A DNA stretch of 64,000 nucleotides from Trinickia terrae (GTDB lineage Bacteria; Pseudomonadota; Gammaproteobacteria; Burkholderiales; Burkholderiaceae), in NCBI RefSeq assembly GCF_005144415.1, contig NZ_SWJE01000003.1:310001-374000 (forward strand). Direction: 5' to 3'. Below, in pieces: positions 19,601-27,532 of the stretch; position 1 is the first letter of the stretch, and each line of letters begins with the position of its first letter. Below the pieces are notes generated by a model. That model made no database searches and was not told the origin of the DNA. It saw only the letters and a list, made by a program, of their open reading frames with translations. A program made the translations under genes and the position numbers.

Positions 19601-19971
19601 ACGAGAAGGAAAAAGAGCGTATCTGGGCAACGATGGCGGAATTCTTCGTTGACAATGAAATTGACTACGACTACCACGCCGCCAAGATATGCGCATACCC
19701 CCTGCAAGATTTGAAGGAGATTTTCTTTCGTGAAGTCGCCCCCGTGTGCGGCCCAAACATCCTAACTCCGATCCCCCCAGTCTGGCTTTCTTTCGACGAT
19801 GAATGGGTCGTCCGCGAAGTTAAAGAACTGCTTTCGAAGTGTAGGAAGTCTCCTTTGTTCCGGATACGTCACGAACTCAATGTTCTATATTTTCGTGCCA
19901 CGCTTAGACACATATGGCCGGAAGTCGAACAGGCGATCAAACGTCAAAAGGACTCAGGAAAGAGGGATTGA
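19585..19971 (+). CDS. Putative immunity protein (DUF7079-like)
   Basis: This 128-residue soluble, helical protein overlaps the effector gene by 16 bases, with GGAGG inside the effector's last codons. The pattern EKERIWATMAEFFVDNEID...LKEIFFREVAPVCGPNILT...WLSFDDEWV resembles what I remember of DUF7079 proteins (W..L...F.D.E, L..I...EVAPV...N, F...W). Its position right after a toxin candidate suggests it neutralises it. There is no signal peptide, though a membrane-pore toxin would usually be met by a membrane or periplasmic immunity protein, so the role is uncertain. Confidence 0.55.
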   Translation: MGNPIDEKEKERIWATMAEFFVDNEIDYDYHAAKICAYPLQDLKEIFFREVAPVCGPNILTPIPPVWLSFDDEWVVREVKELLSKCRKSPLFRIRHELNVLYFRATLRHIWPEVEQAIKRQKDSGKRD

Positions 19972-19988
19972 GAACTCGCCCTCTGTCC

Positions 19989-21215
19989 TCACCCGAACAC
20001 CAAATGCTCGACGAGCTGAATCCAGTGCGCGACCGGCACCGGCGTCCCGCTTTGCAGATGCGCGATGCAGCCCACGTTCGCCGACACGATCATCTGCGGG
20101 TCGAGCGCGTAGAGGCTGTCGAGCTTCTGATCGCGCAGCTTGTACGACAGCGCCGGCTGCGTCAGCGAATAGGTGCCCGCCGAGCCGCAGCAGAGGTGGC
20201 TGTCCGCGGGCAGCCGCACTTCGATGCCGAGCGAATTCAGCAAGTGCTCGACCTTGCCGCGGATCTGCTGCCCGTGCTGCAGCGTGCACGGCGGATGGAA
20301 CGCGACCGTGTGGACGCCGCGCCGGCGCGTCAGCGCGGCCAGCTCCGGCTCGAACTCGGGCAGGATCTCGGCGACGTCGCGCGTGAGCTCGGCGATGCGC
20401 CGCGCCTTTTCCGCGTAAGTCGGGTCGTGGCGCAGCAGATGCGCGTACTCCTTCACCGTCGCCCCGCAGCCCGAGGCGTTCATCACGATCGCCTCGACGC
20501 CGCCCTCGACATGCGGCCACCAGGCGTCGATGTTGCGGCGCACGTCGTCGAGCGCTTCCTCGTGGTAGCCGAGGTGCAGGCGGATCGCGCCGCAGCAGCC
20601 GGCTTCCGGCGCGACGACGAGCTCGACGCCGAGCGCATCGAACACGCGCGCCGTCGCGATGTTGATGTTGGGCAGCATCGACGGCTGCACGCAGCCGGCC
20701 AAGAGCAGCATCTTGCGATCGTGCGTGGTGGTCGGCCATTCGAGCTGGCGCTGGCGGGCCGGGACCTTGTCGCGCAGCTTGCGAGGCAGGAGCGGCCGCA
20801 CGTACTGGCCGATCCGCATCGCAGGTGAGAACAGCGCGCTGTTCGGCACGAAGCTCGCGAGCAGGCGCCGCAGCAGCCGCTGTCCCGCGGGCCGCGGCAC
20901 TTGCTCCTCGACGTGCTTGCGGCCGATCTCGACGAGCCGGCCATACTGCACGCCCGACGGACACGTCGTCTCGCAGTTCCGGCACGTGAGGCAGCGGTCC
21001 AGATGCAGCTGCGTGCTGCGCGTGACCGGCGCGCCCTCGACCATCTGCTTGATCAGGTAGATGCGTCCGCGCGGGCCGTCGAGCTCGTCGCCGAGCAGCT
21101 GGTAGGTCGGGCAGGTCGCCGTGCAGAAGCCGCAATGCACGCATTTGCGCAGGATCGCGTCGGCTTCCTCGCCGTCGGGCGTGTTACGAATGAAGTCCGC
21201 GAGATTGGTCTGCAT
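19989..21215 (-). CDS. glcF: Glycolate oxidase iron-sulfur subunit
   Basis: This 408-residue electron-transfer subunit of the membrane-associated glycolate dehydrogenase has two 4Fe-4S sites near the N-terminus: CVHCGFCTATCP (about 26-37) and CLTCRNCETTCP (about 76-87). Two CCG-type cysteine-rich domains follow (PEAGCCGAIRLHLG, NASGCGATVKEY, HLCCGSAGTYSL). It takes electrons from GlcD/GlcE to the quinone pool. It is last in the glcD-glcE-glcF order, with 8 bases to glcE. Length matches E. coli GlcF (407). Confidence 0.97.
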   Translation of the reverse strand: MQTNLADFIRNTPDGEEADAILRKCVHCGFCTATCPTYQLLGDELDGPRGRIYLIKQMVEGAPVTRSTQLHLDRCLTCRNCETTCPSGVQYGRLVEIGRKHVEEQVPRPAGQRLLRRLLASFVPNSALFSPAMRIGQYVRPLLPRKLRDKVPARQRQLEWPTTTHDRKMLLLAGCVQPSMLPNINIATARVFDALGVELVVAPEAGCCGAIRLHLGYHEEALDDVRRNIDAWWPHVEGGVEAIVMNASGCGATVKEYAHLLRHDPTYAEKARRIAELTRDVAEILPEFEPELAALTRRRGVHTVAFHPPCTLQHGQQIRGKVEHLLNSLGIEVRLPADSHLCCGSAGTYSLTQPALSYKLRDQKLDSLYALDPQMIVSANVGCIAHLQSGTPVPVAHWIQLVEHLVFG

Positions 21216-21223
21216 CGCGTCGC

Positions 21224-22312
21224 TCAGAAATCAAGGTAGAGGCGGCCGCGGTTGAACACGCGAGCCGGATCGAAGGCGGCCTTCAGGCCGCGGTGGACTT
21301 TCATCAGCGGCGCAGGCAGCGGCGTGAAGACCCCGGCGCTGCGGTCGTAGCCGTGGCCGGTGCGGAAGATCGTCGCGTGGCCGCCCGCCTGCTTCGCGCT
21401 CATGCGCACGGTCTGCGCATCGGTGTCGGTGATCCACCAGCGCTGCGCGCCGCCCCACTCGACGAGCTGCGCGCCCGGCAGCTGCAGCGGCTCCGTGATC
21501 GACGGCAGGCCGAGCCGCCAGAGCGCCGCCTTGGGCGGAATCGCCGAGAAGAACGGATCGGTTTGCTCGCGCAGGCCGTCCCAGAAGCGCTCGGCCTCGA
21601 CCGCGTCGACGACCTCGCCGCCGAGCGCGGTCCGCGCGGACTTCACCGCGCTCTCCGCGCCGCCGAGCCGTACGACGAGCGTGCCGTTGCGCCACGCGCT
21701 CGCGGTGATCGGCAGCGGCCGGCCGCCCCATTCGTTGAGCTTGCGCACGGCGTCGGTGCCGTTCATGTCGAACTTGATGGTGGCCTCGGCGGCGGGGCGC
21801 GGCAGCACTTTCATCGAGATTTCGAGGATCAGCCCGAGCGTGCCGAGCGAGCCTGCCATCAGCCGCGAGACGTCGTAGCCGGCGACGTTCTTCACCACCT
21901 GCCCGCCGAAGTGGAGCGTCTCGCCGCCGCCGTTCATCAGCACGACGCCGAGCACGAAGTCGCGCACCGCGCCGGCCGCGACGCGCCGCGGCCCGGCGAT
22001 GCCCGCCGCGACGCAGCCGCCGAAGGTCGCCGCGCGGCCGAAGTGGGGCGGCTCGAACGCGAGCATCTGGTTGTGCTCGGCGAGCGCCGCTTCGATTTCC
22101 TCGAGTGGTGTGCCGCAACGCGCCGTGATCACGAGTTCGGCGGGGTCGTACGAAAGGATGCCGCGATAGGCGCGCGTGTCGAGGATGTCGCCTTCGAGTG
22201 CCTGGCCGTACCAGTCTTTCGTGCCGCCGCCGCGAATGCGCAGCGGCCGTCCGTCAGCCGTGGCCGCGCGGATGCGTTCCGACCATTCGGCGACGATGTC
22301 GTCCTCTTCCAT
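21224..22312 (-). CDS. glcE: Glycolate oxidase FAD-binding subunit
   Basis: This 362-residue protein has a PCMH-type FAD-binding domain (RPLRIRGGGTKDWYG near the N-terminus, FGGCVAAGIAGPRRVAAG, VKNVAGYDVSRLMAGSLGTLG) and a short C-terminal domain ending in FNRGRLY. It pairs with GlcD in glycolate oxidation. The in-frame open region extends far upstream as a shadow of glcD, but the ATG at 22312 (MEEDDIVAEW) matches the family start. About 150 bases separate it from glcD. Confidence 0.96.
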   Translation of the reverse strand: MEEDDIVAEWSERIRAATADGRPLRIRGGGTKDWYGQALEGDILDTRAYRGILSYDPAELVITARCGTPLEEIEAALAEHNQMLAFEPPHFGRAATFGGCVAAGIAGPRRVAAGAVRDFVLGVVLMNGGGETLHFGGQVVKNVAGYDVSRLMAGSLGTLGLILEISMKVLPRPAAEATIKFDMNGTDAVRKLNEWGGRPLPITASAWRNGTLVVRLGGAESAVKSARTALGGEVVDAVEAERFWDGLREQTDPFFSAIPPKAALWRLGLPSITEPLQLPGAQLVEWGGAQRWWITDTDAQTVRMSAKQAGGHATIFRTGHGYDRSAGVFTPLPAPLMKVHRGLKAAFDPARVFNRGRLYLDF

Positions 22313-22461
22313 GGCGCTCCGCTTATGTTTGTAGTCTGTCGAATATGGGGTCGATTGTACCGGGCGACCCGGGGCAAGCAAGCCGGGTCCGCCCGGCCCC
22401 GGGTAAATCCTCGTTGCGCGGTGAAGCGGGGCTTGGCGCGCAGGGGTGGGCCCGGGGGCGC

Positions 22462-23955
22462 TCAGAAGCGCGGCAGTTCGGCGTGCGGCAGCAGGCCGCC
22501 GCGCACATGCATCTTCCCGTACTCGGCGCAGCGGGCACGCGTGGGAATGCCCTTGTCGGGATTGAGCAGGCCGAGCGGATCGAACGCATGCTTGACCGCG
22601 AAGAACGCGTCGCGCTCTGCGGGCGAGAACTGCACGCACATCGAGTTGATCTTTTCGATGCCGACGCCATGCTCGCCCGTCACCGTGCCGCCGAGCTCGA
22701 CGCAGGTCTCGAGGATGTCCGCGCCGAACGCCTCGGCGCGGTGCCATTCGTCGAGATCGTTGCCGTTGAAGAGGATCAGCGGATGCATGTTGCCGTCGCC
22801 CGCATGGAACACGTTCATGCAGCGCAGGCGGTACTTGCGCTCCATCTCCTCGATGCGCGCCAGGAGCGGCCCGATGCTGCGGCGGGGCACGGTGCCGTCC
22901 ATGCAGTAGTAGTCGGGCGAGATTCGGCCCGCGGCCGGAAACGCGTTCTTGCGGCCCGACCAGAACTTGAGCCGCTCGGCTTCGGAACGCGAGATCTGGA
23001 TGCGCGTCGCGCCATGCTCGCGCAGCACGGCCGTCATACGGACGATCTCCTCGGCCACTTCCTCCGGCGTGCCGTCCGATTCGCAGAGCAGGATGGCGGC
23101 GGCGTCGAGATCGTAGCCCGCGCCGACGAACTCCTCGACGGCGCGCGTCGCGGGCTTGTCCATCATCTCGAGGCCGGCCGGGATGATGCCCGACGCGATG
23201 ATGCCGGCCACCGCGTCGCCGCCTTTCACGACGTCGTCGAAGCTCGCCATGACGACCTGCGCGGTCTGCGGCTTCGGAATCAGCTTGACGGTGACCTCGG
23301 TGACGATCGCGAACATCCCTTCGCTGCCGATCAGGACCGCGAGCAGGTCGAGCCCCGGCGCATCGGGTGCGAGCGAGCCGAACTCGACGATATCGCCCTC
23401 CATCGTGACCGCGCGCACGCGCAGCACGTTGTGGACAGTCAGGCCGTACTTCAGGCAATGCACGCCGCCCGAATTCTCCGCGACGTTGCCGCCGATCGTG
23501 CAGGCGATCTGCGACGACGGGTCGGGCGCGTAGTAGAGCCCGTAGGGCGCGGCGGCCTCGGAGATCGCGAGATTGCGCACGCCCGGCTGCACGATGGCCG
23601 TGCGCGCATACGAATCGATTTCGACGATCTTCTTGAAGCGCGCGAGCGACAGCACGATGCCGTTGCGAATCGGCATGGCGCCGCCCGAGAGCCCGGTGCC
23701 CGCGCCGCGCGGCACGATCGGCACGTTGAGGCGCCTGCAGATCTGCACGATGCGCTGGACCTGCGCTTCGGTCTCCGGCAGCGCGACCGCGAGCGGCAGC
23801 CGCCGGTAGGCGGCGAGGCCGTCGCATTCGTAGGGCGTGGTGTCTTCTTCGCGGTAGAGCAGGCAATGCGTCGGCAGCACGGCCATCAGCGCCTGTACGA
23901 CTTCGCGCTGGCGCTCGGCGAGTGCTTCGGCTGACAGCTCGGTGGGGGCGTTCAT
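22462..23955 (-). CDS. glcD: Glycolate oxidase subunit GlcD
   Basis: This 497-residue flavoprotein oxidises glycolate to glyoxylate. It has a PCMH FAD domain (VPRGAGTGLSGGAMPI near 85, GGNVAENSGGVHCLKYG near 155) and a C-terminal FAD-oxidase domain. That domain carries the His-rich motif FHAGDGNMHPLILF and the EHGVGIEK signature near 430. It is first gene of glcDEF and lies 28 bases after another FAD-linked oxidase gene. Confidence 0.97.
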   Translation of the reverse strand: MNAPTELSAEALAERQREVVQALMAVLPTHCLLYREEDTTPYECDGLAAYRRLPLAVALPETEAQVQRIVQICRRLNVPIVPRGAGTGLSGGAMPIRNGIVLSLARFKKIVEIDSYARTAIVQPGVRNLAISEAAAPYGLYYAPDPSSQIACTIGGNVAENSGGVHCLKYGLTVHNVLRVRAVTMEGDIVEFGSLAPDAPGLDLLAVLIGSEGMFAIVTEVTVKLIPKPQTAQVVMASFDDVVKGGDAVAGIIASGIIPAGLEMMDKPATRAVEEFVGAGYDLDAAAILLCESDGTPEEVAEEIVRMTAVLREHGATRIQISRSEAERLKFWSGRKNAFPAAGRISPDYYCMDGTVPRRSIGPLLARIEEMERKYRLRCMNVFHAGDGNMHPLILFNGNDLDEWHRAEAFGADILETCVELGGTVTGEHGVGIEKINSMCVQFSPAERDAFFAVKHAFDPLGLLNPDKGIPTRARCAEYGKMHVRGGLLPHAELPRF

Positions 23956-23983
23956 GATGTCTCCGGCTAACTAATTGTGGGCG

Positions 23984-25399
23984 CTAGGCCTTATAAGAAA
24001 AAATCTTACCCGGGTTCATCAGGTTGCGAGGATCGAGCGCGTGCTTGACTGAGCGCATGACGTCGACAGCGTCCGCGCCATGCTCATCGAGCAGGAAGCC
24101 CATCTTGTGCAGCCCGACGCCATGCTCGCCCGTGCAGGTGCCGTCCATGCGCAGCGCGCGCTCGACGATGCGCCGGTTCAGCCGCTCGGCTTCTTCCAAT
24201 TCTTCGGGCTTGGCCGGGTCGATCAGCATCGCGACGTGGAAGTTGCCGTCGCCGACATGGCCGACGATCGGACACAGCAGCGGCGAGCCCTTCAAGTCCT
24301 GCTCCGTCTCGACGACGCATTCGGCGAGACGCGAGATCGGCACGCAGACGTCGGTCGTGACCGCCCGGCAGCCGGGTTTCAGCTGCAGCATCGCGAAAAA
24401 GGCGCTGTGCCGCGCGTTCCACAGGCGGTTGCGCTCTTCCGGCCGGGTCGCCCATTCGAAGCCGCTGCCGGCGTTGTCCGCGGCGATCTGCTGGACCGTT
24501 TCCGCCTGCTCCTTGACGCCGGCCCCGGTGCCGTGGAACTCGAAGAAAAGCGTGGGCGACTCGGGCAGCGTCAGGTTCGAATGGCGGTTGATCGCGCGGA
24601 CCGCGAGCGAATCGACGAACTCGACGCGCGCAATCGGCACGCCGAGCTGAATCGTCTCGATGACGCACTTCACGGCGCCGCTCATCGACGGAAACGCGCA
24701 GATCGCCGCCGAGACTGCCTCAGGCTGCGGATAGATGCGCACGGTGATTTCGGTGATGACGCCGAGCGTGCCTTCCGAGCCGACGAAGAGCCGCGTCAGG
24801 TCGTAGCCGGCCGAGGATTTGCGCGCGCGCGTGCCGGTTTTCACGATGCGGCCGTCGGCGAGCACGACGGTCAGGCCGAGCACGTTTTCGCGCATCGTGC
24901 CGTAGCGCACGGCGTTGGTGCCGGAGGCGCGCGTCGCGGACATGCCGCCGATGCTGGCGTCGGCGCCCGGATCGATGGGGAAGAAGAGGCCGGTGCCGCG
25001 CAGCGCCTCGTTGAGCGCCTTGCGCGAGACGCCGGCCTGGACCGTGGCGGTGAGGTCTTCCGCCGCGATCGAGAGCACCTGATTCATCTCCGACAAGTCG
25101 ATCGACACGCCGCCTTCGACTGCCAGCAGATGCCCTTCGAGCGACGAACCGTTGCCATAAGGGATGATCGGCACGCCATACTGGCCGCATAGCTTGACGG
25201 CGGTCTGCACCTCCTCGGTGGAGCGTGCGAAGACGACGGCGTCGGGCAATTGCGGATCGAACGGGGATTCGTCGCGGCCGTGGTGCGCGCGCACGGCTTC
25301 GGACGTCGAGACGCGCTCGCCGAACGCGGCTTGCAGCGCTTGGAGCAATTCGGCGGGAACGGGACGGCGAACGGGGGCCGGCGGCACGGGGTGGTTCAC
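23984..25399 (-). CDS. FAD-linked oxidase, D-lactate dehydrogenase (cytochrome)-like
   Basis: This 471-residue member of the GlcD/DLD flavoprotein family has PCMH domain signatures IIPYGNGSSLEGHLLA, DPGADASIGGMSATRASGTNA and SSAGYDLTRLFVGSEGTLG. The C-terminal domain has GHVGDGNFHVAMLID and TCTGEHGVGLHKMGFL. It is more like eukaryotic-type D-lactate dehydrogenases than GlcD. It probably oxidises D-lactate or another 2-hydroxyacid and passes electrons to the chain. It is upstream of and cotranscribed with glcDEF. Confidence 0.88.
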   Translation of the reverse strand: MNHPVPPAPVRRPVPAELLQALQAAFGERVSTSEAVRAHHGRDESPFDPQLPDAVVFARSTEEVQTAVKLCGQYGVPIIPYGNGSSLEGHLLAVEGGVSIDLSEMNQVLSIAAEDLTATVQAGVSRKALNEALRGTGLFFPIDPGADASIGGMSATRASGTNAVRYGTMRENVLGLTVVLADGRIVKTGTRARKSSAGYDLTRLFVGSEGTLGVITEITVRIYPQPEAVSAAICAFPSMSGAVKCVIETIQLGVPIARVEFVDSLAVRAINRHSNLTLPESPTLFFEFHGTGAGVKEQAETVQQIAADNAGSGFEWATRPEERNRLWNARHSAFFAMLQLKPGCRAVTTDVCVPISRLAECVVETEQDLKGSPLLCPIVGHVGDGNFHVAMLIDPAKPEELEEAERLNRRIVERALRMDGTCTGEHGVGLHKMGFLLDEHGADAVDVMRSVKHALDPRNLMNPGKIFSYKA

Positions 25400-25504
25400 T
25401 GATGTCTCCTCGCGGGGTACAGCGTGTTGTGGCGAAGCTTGCCTTCTAGGCGATCCATTCTACGCCGATCGCCCCCGCCAGACCCTCGAGATATCCCGGA
25501 AACC

Positions 25505-25510
25505 TATAAT
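25505..25510 (+). promoter_or_regulatory. Perfect -10 element before the cobalamin adenosyltransferase
   Basis: TATAAT lies 45 bases before the ATG. No good -35 was seen at 16-18 bp spacing, so the promoter may depend on an activator or be fortuitous. Confidence 0.4.
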
Positions 25511-25555
25511 GGTGGCCGCTGTGCACCCCGTATTCGACAACAGGAAGGAGCCAGG

Positions 25556-26101
25556 ATGGGACACCGTTTGAGCAAGATCGTCACCCGCACCGGCGACGAC
25601 GGCACCACCGGTCTCGGCGACGGCAGCCGGGTGCGCAAGGACGATGTGCGCATCGCCGCGATCGGCGATGTCGACGAGCTGAACTCGCAGATTGGCGTGC
25701 TGCTCTGCGAATCGCTGCCGGACGACGTGCGCGGCATGCTGACCGCGATCCAGCACGATTTGTTCGATTTGGGCGGCGAGCTCTGCATCCCCGGCCACAC
25801 GATGATCACCGAAGCGCAACTGGCGCAGCTCGACGGCTGGCTTGCGCAGTGCAACGCGGACCTGCCCCCGCTCAAGGAATTCATCCTGCCGGGCGGCTCG
25901 CGGGCTGCGGCGCTTGCACATGTTTGCCGCACCGTGTGCCGCCGGGCGGAACGCTCGATCGTCGCACTCGGCGAGACGCAGGCGCTCAACGCAGCGCCGC
26001 GTCGCTACGTGAACCGGCTGTCGGATTTATTGTTCGTGCTCGCGCGCGTGCTCAACCGCGCGGATGGCGGCAGCGACGTGCTCTGGAAGCACGATCGCTG
26101 A
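25556..26101 (+). CDS. ATP:cob(I)alamin adenosyltransferase (PduO type)
   Basis: This 181-residue enzyme makes adenosylcobalamin from cob(I)alamin and ATP. PduO signatures are the N-terminal ATP loop TRTGDDGTTGLGDGSRVRK and the helix motif VCRRAERSIVAL near 140, followed by NRLSDLLFVLARVLNR. AAGGAGCC precedes the ATG. It stands alone between the divergent oxidase gene and the convergent aroG, with no B12 riboswitch visible upstream. Confidence 0.95.
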   Translation: MGHRLSKIVTRTGDDGTTGLGDGSRVRKDDVRIAAIGDVDELNSQIGVLLCESLPDDVRGMLTAIQHDLFDLGGELCIPGHTMITEAQLAQLDGWLAQCNADLPPLKEFILPGGSRAAALAHVCRTVCRRAERSIVALGETQALNAAPRRYVNRLSDLLFVLARVLNRADGGSDVLWKHDR

Positions 26102-26122
26102 CGCCTGCTGCTGCTCACCCCA

Positions 26123-27196
26123 TCAGTTTCCGCTGCCGCGCGCAATGCGCCGCTGCTTGACGCTCTGAGCCAGCCCTTCGAGCACGCCGAGGCTGTCTTC
26201 CCAGTTGATGCAGCCATCGGTGATGCTCTGGCCATAGGTCAGGGCGCAGCCTTCCTTCAGGTCCTGCCGTCCCGCGACCAGATGCGACTCGACCATCACG
26301 CCGACGATCCGCTCGTCGCCGGCGGCGATCTGGCGGCCGATGTCGGCGCACACCGGGATCTGGTTCTCATGCTTCTTCGAGCTGTTCGCGTGGCTCGCAT
26401 CGATCATCAGGCGCGCAGCAAGGCCGGCCTTGCTGATATCGGTGCAGGCCGCGTCGACGCTCGCCGCGTCGTAGTTGGGCACTTTGCCGCCGCGCAGGAT
26501 GATGTGGCAGTCCTCGTTGCCGGCCGTCGACACGATCGCCGAGTGCCCGCCCTTCGTCACCGACAGGAAATGGTGCGGCTGCGACGCCGCCTTGATCGCA
26601 TCGACGGCGATCTTCACGTTGCCGTCGGTGCCGTTCTTGAAGCCGACCGGGCAGGAGAGGCCCGACGCCAGCTCGCGGTGCACCTGCGACTCGGTCGTGC
26701 GCGCGCCGATCGCGCCCCACGAGATCAGGTCCGCGATGTACTGCGGGCTGATCATGTCGAGGTACTCGGTGCCGGCCGGCAGCCCCAGTTCATTGATGCC
26801 GACGAGCAGCTCGCGCGCGGTGCGCAGGCCGTCGTTGATCTTGAAACTGTTGTCGAGGTACGGATCGTTGATGAGACCCTTCCAGCCCACCGTCGTGCGC
26901 GGCTTCTCGAAGTACACGCGCATCACGATCTCGAGCTCGTCGGCGAAGCGCTTGCGCTCGTTGACGAGCCGCCCCGCGTACTCCATCGCCGCCTTGGTGT
27001 CGTGGATCGAGCACGGGCCGATCACGACGATCAACCGGTCGTCCATGCCGTGCAGGATGCGGTGCATCGACTGGCGGGCGTTGAAGATCAGGTCCGACAT
27101 TGGCTCGGTGCAGGGGAACTCGCGGATCAGGTGCGCAGGCGGCGTGAGCTCTTTGAGTTCGCGGATTCGGACATCGTCGGTATTGTGCGGGGGCAT
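26123..27196 (-). CDS. aroG: 3-deoxy-7-phosphoheptulonate (DAHP) synthase, class I
   Basis: This 357-residue enzyme is the first step of the shikimate pathway, condensing PEP and erythrose 4-phosphate. It aligns throughout with E. coli AroG/AroF/AroH: LVVIGPCSIHDTKAAMEYA, MRVYFEKPRTTVGWKGLI, ISWGAIGARTTESQVHRELA, SVTKGGHSAIVST and DASHANSSKKHENQ. The N-terminal stretch before residue 60, which carries inhibitor contacts in E. coli, is present. Which amino acid inhibits it was not determined. The ATG at 27196 matches the family. A full attenuator lies upstream (27315-27445), so expression should respond to aromatic amino acid supply. Confidence 0.95.
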   Translation of the reverse strand: MPPHNTDDVRIRELKELTPPAHLIREFPCTEPMSDLIFNARQSMHRILHGMDDRLIVVIGPCSIHDTKAAMEYAGRLVNERKRFADELEIVMRVYFEKPRTTVGWKGLINDPYLDNSFKINDGLRTARELLVGINELGLPAGTEYLDMISPQYIADLISWGAIGARTTESQVHRELASGLSCPVGFKNGTDGNVKIAVDAIKAASQPHHFLSVTKGGHSAIVSTAGNEDCHIILRGGKVPNYDAASVDAACTDISKAGLAARLMIDASHANSSKKHENQIPVCADIGRQIAAGDERIVGVMVESHLVAGRQDLKEGCALTYGQSITDGCINWEDSLGVLEGLAQSVKQRRIARGSGN

Positions 27197-27314
27197 TCTG
27201 GTTCTCCGGTGTGGTGCTCGTGCGCTCAACGCAAGGGGCGCACAGTATTCAAAAAGGCGTTCAAAAATTCGTGGTGGTTAAGCAATTGGTTGATCGGGGC
27301 CGAGGCACCGGGCG

Positions 27315-27341
27315 AAAAAAAACCGCCAGACTCGCTGGCGG
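27315..27341 (-). terminator. Attenuator terminator upstream of aroG
   Basis: On the minus strand the stem CCGCCAG / CTGGCGG (27341-27335 with 27329-27323) has loop CGAGT and is followed by eight T (27322-27315). It lies between the leader peptide and aroG, 119 bases before the aroG start, not at the end of any gene. The stem can be lengthened by flanking A:T pairs. Confidence 0.9.
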
Positions 27342-27439
27342 TTTTTCGGGAATTCCGGGTGCCTTTTCGTGCACTATCACTCCTCTCGATCCGCCAGCGG
27401 TCTGAGATACCAAAAGAAGTAAAAGTAAAACTTGGCGGA
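27323..27439 (-). promoter_or_regulatory. aroG transcription attenuator (four RNA segments)
   Basis: Four segments pair in alternative ways on the minus strand. Segment 1 is TCCGCCA (27439-27433, codons 3-5 of the leader peptide). Segment 2 is CCGCTGGCGGA (27400-27390, over its Pro-Leu-Ala-Asp codons). Segment 3 is CCGCCAGCG (27341-27333). Segment 4 is CTGGCGG plus the T-run. 1:2 pair over 7 bp, 2:3 over 9 bp (antiterminator) and 3:4 form the terminator. A ribosome stalled on the aromatic codons would cover segment 1 and favour 2:3 (read-through). One that finishes the peptide would cover segment 2 and leave 3:4 (stop). This is the trp/phe attenuator logic. Confidence 0.85.
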
Positions 27440-27445
27440 CAGCAT
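27377..27445 (-). CDS. aroG leader peptide (22 aa, aromatic-rich)
   Basis: ATG at 27445, TGA at 27379-27377. The peptide begins MLSAKFYFYFFWYLRPL and ends ADREE. Residues 6-13 are eight consecutive aromatic residues: 4 Phe, 3 Tyr, 1 Trp. The ribosome-binding site is weak. The stop lies 36 bases before the attenuator terminator. It should act in cis as a sensor of charged Phe, Tyr and Trp tRNAs rather than as a functional peptide. It starts about 36 bases after the predicted transcription start. Confidence 0.85.
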   Translation of the reverse strand: MLSAKFYFYFFWYLRPLADREE

Positions 27446-27487
27446 GGCGTTGATAAGTGAAACGGCTCGTCGAAAAAGGTACTCGGC

Positions 27488-27516
27488 TTTATAACCCGGC
27501 AGGGCGCGGCTGACAA
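27488..27516 (-). promoter_or_regulatory. Sigma-70 promoter of the aroG leader
   Basis: On the minus strand -35 TTGTCA (27516-27511), a 17-base spacer and -10 TATAAA (27493-27488) make a near-consensus promoter. Transcription should start near 27481, giving a roughly 285-base leader before aroG. Confidence 0.82.
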
Positions 27517-27532
27517 CCCGTAACCCCTGAAA

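Noticed and set aside
25400-25555. B12 riboswitch before the cobalamin adenosyltransferase
   Set aside because: The gap is only about 155 bases and no B12-box-like sequence was seen.
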